From Bacillus xiamenensis (GTDB taxonomy: Bacteria > Bacillota > Bacilli > Bacillales > Bacillaceae): a DNA stretch of 48,002 bases. The DNA is taken from assembly GCF_000300535.1 (NCBI RefSeq), contig NZ_AMSH01000025.1, forward strand, positions 1-48,002, given 5' to 3'. The position numbers were made by a program, and so were the translations under genes. The first letter of the stretch is position 1. Every line of letters starts with the position of its first letter. A model generated the notes under the pieces. The model was not told where the DNA came from and searched no databases. It was given only the letters and a program-made list of their open reading frames with translations. This document shows, one piece after another, positions 31,441-38,679 of the stretch.

Positions 31441-31571
31441 TTCCTAAAGGGGAGTAGCTTTTACGGTTTGGTCGTCATTACAGAAACATCCGCTGTTTCT
31501 CGGCCATTCCGGCATGAACATGTTAGCCAGACCTTTGCCTATGACACATAAGGCAAAGGTCTGGCTTTTTT
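31441..31571 (+). promoter_or_regulatory. yybP-ykoY-type Mn2+ riboswitch with terminator
   Basis: The conserved 5' loop AAAGGGGAGTAGC (31446-31458) and the 3' loop sequence ACCTTTGCC (31531-31539) are the two Mn2+-binding loops of the yybP-ykoY motif. A GTCATTACAG segment and a small hairpin (AACATCCGCTGTT) lie between them. A 14-bp terminator stem (CCAGACCTTTGCCT / AGGCAAAGGTCTGG) followed by seven T uses the same ACCTTTGCC strand. Folding of the aptamer would therefore prevent termination. Mn2+ should thus switch on the downstream lipoprotein gene (mechanism known for this class). Confidence 0.87.
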
Positions 31572-31651
31572 TAAGGCCTTTTTGCATCCGTGTGGCAGGG
31601 GAGCGGGACAAATGAGTGCTTTTAACACAATAGATGAAAGGATGATGGAGT

Positions 31652-32107
31652 TTGAAAAAATATGTGATGACTTTCCTATTTTCCGGCACGCTGTTGTTAA
31701 GCGGATGTTCCGGCTTGCTTGACCAAGTAAACGATACAACGACGTATGTCACAGAGGCAAATGAGTATGTGACGGATATTCAGCAATTCACAGAGGCATT
31801 TCCACAACTTGCGAAAGAAGCTGTACAAGATGCTGCAAAAAAAGCAGATTTGACGCAGCAGCTTGAATCATTGAAGGCTGACATTCAAGAATTTAATGAA
31901 CTCACAGCGCCGAAAATAGCGGAAGATCTGCATGCACAAATCATAGAGAAAAATAAAGTGCTGTCAGAGGAAATTCAAACTTATTTACAGCAATTGAAAA
32001 CAGACAAATTCGATGCTGCTGCTATATTGGAGGATCAGCAAGGGCTGATCAAGCAGCTCCAGCAGTCCGTCAACCTTTTGCAGGATATTGAACAATTAAC
32101 AAACTAG
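31652..32107 (+). CDS. yybP: YybP-like lipoprotein under Mn2+ riboswitch control
   Basis: A 151-residue lipoprotein: lipobox LLSGC (Cys about 19) after a short signal sequence, then a long, almost entirely helical, glutamine- and acid-rich domain with heptad-like spacing. It looks like the DUF6376/YybP group, whose B. subtilis member gave the yybP-ykoY riboswitch its name. The symbol is given on that basis and on the leader. The TTG start at 31652 is preceded by AAAGGATG. It probably acts at the outer face of the membrane under high Mn2+; molecular function is unknown. Confidence 0.72.
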   Translation: MKKYVMTFLFSGTLLLSGCSGLLDQVNDTTTYVTEANEYVTDIQQFTEAFPQLAKEAVQDAAKKADLTQQLESLKADIQEFNELTAPKIAEDLHAQIIEKNKVLSEEIQTYLQQLKTDKFDAAAILEDQQGLIKQLQQSVNLLQDIEQLTN

Positions 32108-32204
32108 GACAAACGCAGCTTACGCAAGGCATATCTTTGCCTTTTCCGGTGGAGATATGCTTTAATTTAGTAAAAGACAAGTTTGATAGAAAAAAGGTGA
32201 TCAC

Positions 32205-32510
32205 ATGACAGAGCATGAAGAAAGGCATATCGCTTCGCCTAGAGCCGAGAAGGAAAAAGATCAATTAATCAACCGCTTAAAACGAGTGGAAGGACAAGTT
32301 CGAGGAATTCAGCAAATGATTGAGAACGATCGTTACTGTATAGATGTCGTCAATCAAATTTCTGCTGTGAATGCGGCTTTAAAGAAGGTGAGTCTTCAAT
32401 TGATGGAAAAGCATACACACCACTGCGTAGCGGATGCCATTAAGAGCGGCAATGGGGATGAAGCCATTGAGGAGTTAATGAACGTCTTCACGAAGCTGAC
32501 AAAATCGTAG
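32205..32510 (+). CDS. csoR: Copper-sensing repressor CsoR
   Basis: A 101-residue all-helical Cu(I)-responsive repressor of copZ-copA. The Cu(I) ligands Cys45 (RYCID), His70 and Cys74 (KHTHHCV) are all present at the positions known for B. subtilis CsoR. The N-terminal tail holds a charged stretch before LINRLKRVEGQVRGI. It is encoded just upstream of the copZ operator. AAAAAAGGTGATC serves as ribosome site for ATG 32205. Confidence 0.95.
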   Translation: MTEHEERHIASPRAEKEKDQLINRLKRVEGQVRGIQQMIENDRYCIDVVNQISAVNAALKKVSLQLMEKHTHHCVADAIKSGNGDEAIEELMNVFTKLTKS

Positions 32511-32539
32511 CACACAGCGCATCATTTATGTTTACAATG

Positions 32540-32556
32540 ATACCCTACTAGGGTAT
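32540..32556. promoter_or_regulatory. CsoR operator of copZ
   Basis: ATACCCTACTAGGGTAT is a 17-bp inverted repeat nearly identical to the known B. subtilis CsoR box. It lies 37 bp before the copZ start, in the expected promoter position. Confidence 0.9.
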
Positions 32557-32593
32557 AGTAAAAATAGAAAATGATTGATGGAGGCGATGAGAA

Positions 32594-32800
32594 GTGGAAC
32601 AAGCAACACTTCAAGTGCAGGGCATGTCTTGCGGACATTGCGTGAAAGCAGTCGAAGAAAATGTAGGAGAATTAGCAGGTGTTGAATCTGTGAAAGTCCA
32701 TTTAGACAAAGGACAGGTGAAGGTTTCGTTTCATCCTGATCAAGTCACGTTACACCGTATCTCCGATGTGATCGAAGAACAGGGATATGATGTCGTATAA
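32594..32800 (+). CDS. copZ: Copper chaperone CopZ
   Basis: A 68-residue HMA-domain protein with the Cu(I)-binding motif GMSCGHC (Cys13, Cys16). It shuttles Cu(I) to the CopA ATPase. GTG 32594 follows GGAGGCGATGAGAA. It is separated from copA by a terminator-like hairpin and a second CsoR operator, so chaperone and pump can be expressed at different levels. Confidence 0.95.
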   Translation: MEQATLQVQGMSCGHCVKAVEENVGELAGVESVKVHLDKGQVKVSFHPDQVTLHRISDVIEEQGYDVV

Positions 32801-32807
32801 ATGAACA

Positions 32808-32841
32808 AACGTGCTGCATAAGACAGCGCGTATTTTTTTAA
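32808..32841 (+). terminator. Terminator-like hairpin between copZ and copA
   Basis: CGTGCTG / CAGCGCG (one G-U) with a short loop is followed by TATTTTTTTA. Confidence 0.65.
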
Positions 32842-32848
32842 CATCACA

Positions 32849-32865
32849 ATACCCCCATGGTGTAT
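32849..32865. promoter_or_regulatory. Second CsoR-like operator, upstream of copA
   Basis: ATACCCCCATGGTGTAT keeps the outer ATACCC/GTAT arms of the CsoR box and lies 18 bp before the copA start. It is less symmetric than the copZ site. No clear promoter elements are visible, so it may be a roadblock or an auxiliary site. Confidence 0.6.
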
Positions 32866-32882
32866 ATGGAGAGGTGAGATAA

Positions 32883-35321
32883 ATGAAAAAAGAAATTGAC
32901 TTTCACATTACGGGGATGACCTGCGCCGCCTGTGCAGGCCGCATTGAAAAGGGCCTGAACAGGCTAGAAGGGGTGGACGATGCCAGTGTAAATTTGGCGC
33001 TTGAAACATCGCACATTGTCTATGAAGCGGACCAGCTAACAGCAGATGATCTGAAACAAAAAATTCAATCGCTTGGCTATGATGTGGTGATGGAGCAAGC
33101 AGAATTTGAGATAGAAGGAATGACGTGTGCGGCCTGTGCAAACCGAATTGAGAAAAAAGTCAACCGGATAGACGGTGTTGATCAAGGGTCTGTGAACTTT
33201 GCGCTTGAAACCCTTCAGGTCACGTATCATCTTGGTCAAACATCTCCAAGTGACATCAAAGAGGCTGTGAAATCCATTGGGTATTCATTAATAGAACCAG
33301 CCGAAGAGCATGCAGAGGAAGGCAAAAAAGATCATCGCCAAGCAGCCATTGAGAAGCAGACGGCACGTTTTTTATTTTCAATGATCCTGTCACTGCCGCT
33401 GCTTTGGGCTATGGTCAGCCATTTTTCTTTCACATCGTTTATTTGGCTCCCAGAAGCGCTGATGAACCCGTGGGTTCAGCTTGCATTAGCAGCGCCCGTC
33501 CAGTTCATTGTCGGCTGGCCTTTTTATGTAGGCGCCTATAAAGCTTTAAGACATAAAAGTGCCAATATGGATGTCCTTGTGGCACTAGGGACATCTGCTG
33601 CCTTTTTCTATAGTTTATATGAAAGCATTCAATCAGCAGCGGTCCAAGGCACACATGAGGCGGCTCTCTATTATGAAACAAGTGCGGTGCTTATTACGTT
33701 GATTGTGCTCGGAAAGTTAATGGAAGCAAGAGCGAAAGGGAGATCATCAGCAGCGATTCAAAAACTGATGGGCTTACAAGCGAAAGAAGCAGTCATTGAA
33801 CGAGACGGGAAAGAGATGACCGTTCCTATTTCCGAAGTGAAAGTGAATGATCTTGTGTTTGTAAAACCGGGTGAGAAAGTCCCGGTAGATGGAGAAATCA
33901 TCGAGGGAACAACAGCGATAGACGAATCCATGATTACAGGAGAAAGTCTGCCAGTTGATAAAATCGCAGGAGATACGGTCATCGGGGCAACCATCAATAA
34001 AAATGGGTTTATCAAAGTGAAAGCAACAAAAGTAGGGAAAGAGACGGCTCTTTCACAAATCATTCGAGTGGTAGAACAAGCACAAGGCTCAAAAGCACCG
34101 ATTCAAAGAATGGCGGATCAAATTTCAGGGATTTTTGTTCCCATTGTAGTCGGTATCGCTGTACTGACCTTTCTCATATGGTTTTTCTTTGTAGATCCAG
34201 GGAATGTGACATCAGCACTTGAGACTTTTATAGCGGTGATAGTCATTGCATGTCCTTGTGCGCTCGGCCTTGCTACACCGACCTCCATTATGGCAGGTAG
34301 CGGACGTGCAGCTGAGTCAGGGATTCTGTTTAAAGGCGGAGAGCATCTAGAAGTGACCCAATCACTAGACACGGTAGTTTTAGATAAAACAGGGACTGTG
34401 ACAAAAGGCGAGCCGAGTCTTACAGATGTGATGGCATATGGCCATTGGACTGAAGATAAGCTACTTCAGCTAGCGGGGTCGGCAGAACAACAGTCAGAAC
34501 ATCCTCTTGCCAGAGCGGTGACAGAAGGCATGAAGAACCGCGGTCTTGAAGCGGTTGAGGTAGAAGCTTTCCAAGCAGACCCTGGTCATGGAATGAAAGC
34601 AAGGGCCGCTGGTCATGAGCTTTTGATTGGCACGCGGAAGCTATTAAAGAAACACCATATCGAATACGAAAAAATAGAAGCAGCCGTTACTAAACTAGAG
34701 GAGCAAGGGAAAACGGCCATGCTCATTGCGATTGACGGCGAGGCGGCAGGTATTGCTGCGGTTGCAGATACGATGAAACCGTCTTCTCCTCAAGCAATCG
34801 CTCGGCTCAAAGAGCAGGGGATTCATGTCGTAATGATAACAGGGGATAACAAACGAACAGCAGAGGTGATTGCGAGACAGGCGGGCATTGATCATGTCAT
34901 CGCTGAAGTCCTGCCTGAGGAAAAGGCGGCACATATTGCGACGTTTCAGGAACAAGGAAAGAAAGTGGCTATGGTGGGAGACGGCATCAATGATGCACCT
35001 GCCCTTGCGACAGCGAATATTGGAATGGCAGTTGGAACGGGGACAGACGTTGCCATGGAAGCAGCAGATATTACGCTCATGACAGGAGATCTTCATGCCA
35101 TTGCAGATGCGCTTGAATTCAGTAAAAAAACGATGAGAAACATTAAGCAAAATCTATTTTGGGCGCTTGCTTACAACTGCATTGGGATTCCAGTAGCCGC
35201 ATTTGGATTCCTTGCGCCATGGCTTGCAGGAGCGGCAATGGCCTTTAGCTCTGTGTCGGTTGTGCTGAATGCACTTAGATTACAGAGGTTGAAACCTGTC
35301 AGAGAGGGAGTGGCAGAATGA
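32883..35321 (+). CDS. copA: Copper-exporting P1B-type ATPase CopA
   Basis: An 812-residue Cu(I) efflux pump. It has two N-terminal HMA domains (GMTCAAC at Cys14/Cys17 and Cys82/Cys85), about eight membrane helices with the metal site CPC in ACPCALGLATPTSIM, and the phosphorylation motif DKTGTVTKG. SEHPLARA, MITGDNKRTAE and GDGINDAPALA follow. All residues needed for transport are present. It is expressed with copZ under CsoR. Its stop codon overlaps the ATG of a 44-residue membrane protein (ATGA). Confidence 0.97.
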   Translation: MKKEIDFHITGMTCAACAGRIEKGLNRLEGVDDASVNLALETSHIVYEADQLTADDLKQKIQSLGYDVVMEQAEFEIEGMTCAACANRIEKKVNRIDGVDQGSVNFALETLQVTYHLGQTSPSDIKEAVKSIGYSLIEPAEEHAEEGKKDHRQAAIEKQTARFLFSMILSLPLLWAMVSHFSFTSFIWLPEALMNPWVQLALAAPVQFIVGWPFYVGAYKALRHKSANMDVLVALGTSAAFFYSLYESIQSAAVQGTHEAALYYETSAVLITLIVLGKLMEARAKGRSSAAIQKLMGLQAKEAVIERDGKEMTVPISEVKVNDLVFVKPGEKVPVDGEIIEGTTAIDESMITGESLPVDKIAGDTVIGATINKNGFIKVKATKVGKETALSQIIRVVEQAQGSKAPIQRMADQISGIFVPIVVGIAVLTFLIWFFFVDPGNVTSALETFIAVIVIACPCALGLATPTSIMAGSGRAAESGILFKGGEHLEVTQSLDTVVLDKTGTVTKGEPSLTDVMAYGHWTEDKLLQLAGSAEQQSEHPLARAVTEGMKNRGLEAVEVEAFQADPGHGMKARAAGHELLIGTRKLLKKHHIEYEKIEAAVTKLEEQGKTAMLIAIDGEAAGIAAVADTMKPSSPQAIARLKEQGIHVVMITGDNKRTAEVIARQAGIDHVIAEVLPEEKAAHIATFQEQGKKVAMVGDGINDAPALATANIGMAVGTGTDVAMEAADITLMTGDLHAIADALEFSKKTMRNIKQNLFWALAYNCIGIPVAAFGFLAPWLAGAAMAFSSVSVVLNALRLQRLKPVREGVAE

Positions 35322-35452
35322 AGCTGAATGTCAAATGGGTGTGGACGTTGAGTGCTGTGATTTATGTGGCGCTTGTACTGATTGGTTATGCTGTTTATGA
35401 CAAATTTTCTCCACATCAAGAGTCTCCAGCTGAACAGATGCAGCAACATTAA
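35318..35452 (+). CDS. Small membrane protein overlapping copA (44 aa)
   Basis: A 44-residue protein with one transmembrane helix (WVWTLSAVIYVALVLIGYAV) and a short C-terminal tail rich in His, Gln and Met (HQESPAEQMQQH). It starts at the ATGA overlap with the copA stop, behind GAGAGGGAGTGG, so translation is coupled to copA. The tail could bind copper or contact CopA (inference). Its stop codon shares a base with the first terminator copy that precedes the repeat element. Confidence 0.6.
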   Translation: MKLNVKWVWTLSAVIYVALVLIGYAVYDKFSPHQESPAEQMQQH

Positions 35453-35474
35453 GACTTCGCCAAAAGCGAAGTCT
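35452..35474 (+). terminator. copA terminator stem, gene-proximal copy without T-tract
   Basis: AGACTTCGC-CAAAA-GCGAAGTCT is a perfect 9-bp stem and is repeated exactly at 35646-35668. Here it is followed by the repeat element (CAGCGTGTAG...), not by T residues. Confidence 0.85.
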
Positions 35475-35645
35475 CAGCGTGTAGACAAACCCTCGCATTC
35501 TTTGTCAGTCCTGCGTGCCGGTGCTCACGAATGTCAAATTCGCTCCGCTCCGGTACTCGTCCTTCCTAGACTGCAAAGGTTTTCACGCTGAAAGGAAGAC
35601 AAAGGGCTAAAATAAAGGACATTTTAGCCCTTTGTCAACAATCTG
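35475..35645 (+). repeat. Structured intergenic repeat element, complete copy (171 bp)
   Basis: The element runs from CAGCGTGTAGAC to CAACAATCTG. The 5' CAGCGTG can pair with CACGCTG at 35586-35592, closing a first domain of about 118 bp. A second domain is a 16-bp perfect hairpin, GACAAAGGGCTAAAAT with its complement (35598-35637). It has no reading frame of note. Its 5' 69 bp recur at 47934-48002 and its 3' end recurs at 1-40. A repeat of about 190 bp was described in the B. subtilis genome; whether this is the same family cannot be decided here. Confidence 0.88.
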
Positions 35646-35675
35646 AGACTTCGCCAAAAGCGAAGTCTTTTTTTA
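35646..35675 (+). terminator. copA terminator, distal copy with T-tract
   Basis: Identical 23-bp copy of the stem at 35452-35474, followed by seven T residues, making this the functional intrinsic terminator. Confidence 0.9.
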
Positions 35676-35789
35676 ACATTTTTGTGGAAGAACTGACCTT
35701 TTTTAAAAAATTTCATAAAAAATTCATTTGTTTTTGTTCCTTTTTGTCGTTTTTTGTAGGTTCATCGTTAAGATTCGATTAAGCAACAA

Positions 35790-35803
35790 AGAAAGCGTTA
35801 TCA
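35790..35803 (+). promoter_or_regulatory. Catabolite-responsive element (cre) upstream of gltP
   Basis: AGAAAGCGTTATCA matches the cre consensus TGWAANCGNTNWCA at all but the first base and lies 18 bp before the gltP start. Downstream of a promoter it would let CcpA block transcription when glucose is plentiful. A possible -10 TAAGAT is at 35769-35774; the AT-rich DNA before it (35680-35760) shows no other clear element. Confidence 0.7.
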
Positions 35804-35821
35804 ATAAAAGGGGGTTCACGT

Positions 35822-37099
35822 ATGAAAAAGTTAGGGTTAGCTTCTCAAATACTCATTGCACTTGTTCTGGGTGTTGTCGTAGGAGCGCTGTTTTATCAAA
35901 ATGAAACTGTTATTAATGTGTTAACGCCGATTGGCGATATATTCATCCATTTAATTAAAATGATCGTTCTTCCAATTGTCATTGCTGCATTGATTGTAGC
36001 AGTAGCAGGTGTAGGCGATATGAAAACCATCGGAAGACTCGGTGGGAAAACGATTCTTTACTTCGAGATTGTGACAACGATTGCTTTAGCAGTTGGACTG
36101 CTTGCAGCAAACGTCTTCCATCCTGGTACAGGAATTGATATGAGCAACATGGAAAAAGGCGATATCTCTAAATATGAAGAGACATCTAAGGCTTCTTCCG
36201 ACAAAGCGACTTTCTCTGAAACGTTGGTACATCTTGTCCCAACAAACGTTTTCCAATCAATTGCAGAAGGTGATCTATTACCAACCATCTTCTTTACAGT
36301 ATTATTCGGATTAGGAATTGCCGCAGTAGGAGATAAAGGGAAACCAGTGTTAGGATTCTTTGAGGGCATACTCGAAGCGATGTTCTGGGTGACCAATAAA
36401 GTGATGAAGTTTGCTCCATTTGGTGTATTCGCACTCATCAGTGTGACGGTGATCAAATTCGGGGTCGGAGCGCTTCTTCCATTAGGTAAACTGGTCCTTG
36501 TCGTATACGGTACAATGGCATTCTTCGTATTTGTTATCCTAGGCATTATCGCAAAAATGGCTGGAACAAGCGTCATTACACTATTTAAAATTTTAAAAGA
36601 AGAAATTATTCTTGCCTTCTCAACAGCAAGTTCAGAAGCTGTTCTGCCTAGATTAATGGACAAAATGGAGAAGTTCGGCTGTCCGAAAGCGATCACGTCG
36701 TTCGTTATCCCGACAGGCTATACATTTAACCTAGATGGAAGTGCAATCTATCAATCGATTGCCGCTATATTTGTTGCACAAATGTATGGCATGCCGCTTT
36801 CCATCTATGAGCAAATTACGTTACTATTAATCTTAATGCTGACATCAAAAGGAATGGCTGGTGTACCAGGTGCATCTATCGTTGTTGTCATCACAACACT
36901 TGGAGCAATGGGACTACCGCTTGAAGGACTTGCCTTCATCGTTGGTATCGACCGTATTCTTGACATGGTTCGTACAACAGTGAACGTCTTTGGTAACTCA
37001 CTTGCAGCCATTGTTATGTCTAAGTGGGAAAAAGTATTTGATCACGAAAAATCGAAAAAGTATATTGAGGAATTAAAACAACAAACAAAAGCAGCGTAA
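35822..37099 (+). CDS. gltP: Proton/glutamate-aspartate symporter (GltP type, DAACS family)
   Basis: A 425-residue dicarboxylate/amino acid:cation symporter. Family signatures are the first hairpin AFSTASSEAVLP, the unwound helix GYTFNLDGSAIYQSIAAIF, the second hairpin SKGMAGVPGAS, and the substrate-binding DRILDMVRTTVNVFGNSLA. It resembles E. coli GltP over its whole length. It lies 17 bp upstream of aspartase and probably supplies its substrate. C4-dicarboxylate transport is an alternative that the sequence does not exclude. Confidence 0.88.
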   Translation: MKKLGLASQILIALVLGVVVGALFYQNETVINVLTPIGDIFIHLIKMIVLPIVIAALIVAVAGVGDMKTIGRLGGKTILYFEIVTTIALAVGLLAANVFHPGTGIDMSNMEKGDISKYEETSKASSDKATFSETLVHLVPTNVFQSIAEGDLLPTIFFTVLFGLGIAAVGDKGKPVLGFFEGILEAMFWVTNKVMKFAPFGVFALISVTVIKFGVGALLPLGKLVLVVYGTMAFFVFVILGIIAKMAGTSVITLFKILKEEIILAFSTASSEAVLPRLMDKMEKFGCPKAITSFVIPTGYTFNLDGSAIYQSIAAIFVAQMYGMPLSIYEQITLLLILMLTSKGMAGVPGASIVVVITTLGAMGLPLEGLAFIVGIDRILDMVRTTVNVFGNSLAAIVMSKWEKVFDHEKSKKYIEELKQQTKAA

Positions 37100-37116
37100 A
37101 AAGGAGATCTTTTCAA

Positions 37117-38562
37117 ATGACGAAGCTACAGGACAAGCAAGTTCGAATCGAACGAGACTTTCTAGGTGAAAAGGAAGTAGACACTCAAGCATATTATGGG
37201 ATTCAAACATTACGTGCAGTGGAGAACTTTCCAATTACAGGCTACCGTATTCATGAGGAACTCATTAAAGCATTAGGGATTGTCAAAAAGGCAGCCGCCC
37301 TTGCCAATATGGATACACAGCGACTATATTCTGGTCTTGGAGAAAAAATTGTTCAAGCCGCAGATGAGGTCATCGAAGGAAAATGGAACAGCCAATTTAT
37401 TGTCGATCCAATTCAAGGCGGGGCTGGCACTTCAATGAATATGAATGCCAATGAAGTCATTGCAAACAGAGCGCTTGAACTACTAGGAAAGGAAAAAGGC
37501 GCTTATACTGAGCTTAGTCCAAACACGCATGTGAACATGTCGCAGTCTACAAACGACGTTTTCCCAACAGCGATTCATATTTCGACATTGAATATGATTG
37601 AAAAGCTACTTTATACGATGGAAAACATGCATCAAGTCATGATTGAAAAAGCGCAGGAATTCGATCATGTCATCAAAATGGGACGTACGCATCTTCAGGA
37701 CGCTGTGCCAATCAGACTTGGTCAAGAGTTTAGTGCCTATGCAAAGGTGCTCGCTCGTGATATTAAACGTATCAAGCAGTCTAGACAGCATTTATATGAA
37801 GTGAATATGGGGGCAACAGCAGTCGGAACGGGGCTGAATGCAGACCCTAAATATATTCGTCAAGTGGTGAGCTATCTTTCTGACATTAGTGGATTACCGC
37901 TAGTTGGAGCGGAAGACTTAGTTGATGCAACGCAAAACACGGATGCTTATACAGAAGTATCTGCTGCGCTTAAAGTATGTATGATGAATATGTCCAAAAT
38001 GGCGAACGATATTCGACTGATGGCTTCAGGTCCAAGAGCAGGCTTTGGTGAGCTGCACTTGCCGCCTAGACAGCCAGGTTCATCGATCATGCCAGGGAAA
38101 GTCAACCCAGTCATGCCAGAGGTGATGAACCAAGTGGCATTCCAAGTCATCGGGAATGATCACACGATTTGCCTTGCATCAGAGGCTGGTCAGCTTGAAC
38201 TGAACGTAATGGAGCCAGTCCTAGTGTTCAACTTGCTTCAATCTCTCAGCATGATGAAGAATGTATTTGAGTCCTTCGTTGACAACTGCTTGCGTGATCT
38301 AAAAGCAGATGAATCTCGATTAAAAGAATATGTAGAAAAGAGTGCCGGTGTCATGACGGCGGTCAATCCGCACATTGGTTATGAAGCTGCTGCACGAATT
38401 GCTAGAGAAGCGATCCTGACAGGCGCATCTGTACGTGAGCTTTGTCTGCAAAATGATGTGTTAACAGAGGAAGAGCTTGATGTCATCTTAAATCCTTTTG
38501 AAATGACGAAACCAGGTATTGCTGGCGCATCACTTTTAGAAAAGGATCGTTTAGAAGATTAA
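37117..38562 (+). CDS. aspA: Aspartate ammonia-lyase (aspartase)
   Basis: A 481-residue enzyme of the fumarase/aspartase superfamily that deaminates aspartate to fumarate and ammonia. The signature GSSIMPGKVNPV, with the catalytic serine loop, is intact. NTHVNMSQSTNDVFPTAIH and GRTHLQDAVPIRLGQE are the other two conserved blocks. Its context with an aspartate/glutamate symporter makes aspartase more likely than fumarase. The ribosome site is AAAAAGGAGATC. A strong terminator follows. Confidence 0.93.
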   Translation: MTKLQDKQVRIERDFLGEKEVDTQAYYGIQTLRAVENFPITGYRIHEELIKALGIVKKAAALANMDTQRLYSGLGEKIVQAADEVIEGKWNSQFIVDPIQGGAGTSMNMNANEVIANRALELLGKEKGAYTELSPNTHVNMSQSTNDVFPTAIHISTLNMIEKLLYTMENMHQVMIEKAQEFDHVIKMGRTHLQDAVPIRLGQEFSAYAKVLARDIKRIKQSRQHLYEVNMGATAVGTGLNADPKYIRQVVSYLSDISGLPLVGAEDLVDATQNTDAYTEVSAALKVCMMNMSKMANDIRLMASGPRAGFGELHLPPRQPGSSIMPGKVNPVMPEVMNQVAFQVIGNDHTICLASEAGQLELNVMEPVLVFNLLQSLSMMKNVFESFVDNCLRDLKADESRLKEYVEKSAGVMTAVNPHIGYEAAARIAREAILTGASVRELCLQNDVLTEEELDVILNPFEMTKPGIAGASLLEKDRLED

Positions 38563-38578
38563 GTGACACCATGAGAAG

Positions 38579-38611
38579 CGCACACCGACAAAGTTCCGGT
38601 GTGCGTTTTTT
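38579..38611 (+). terminator. gltP-aspA terminator
   Basis: CGCACACCG / CGGTGTGCG with an eight-base loop, then six T residues. Confidence 0.9.
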
Positions 38612-38679
38612 CATGGACTGTTTGTTTTTCTGAAGCTCACATAGTATACTATCGTCAATTATTAGGGATGTGACTGCGT

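Noticed and set aside
31444-31752. Minus-strand open frame across the riboswitch leader
   Set aside because: The region is better explained by the conserved riboswitch loops, promoter and terminator on the plus strand.
35475-35645. IS or MITE with a nearby transposase; group IIC intron
   Set aside because: No transposase, no terminal inverted repeats of the usual kind and no intron domain V or reverse transcriptase; size and structure differ.
36058-36696. 212-codon open frame antisense to gltP
   Set aside because: Composition mirrors the hydrophobic sense protein; no ribosome site and no protein-like motifs. A shadow of a biased gene.
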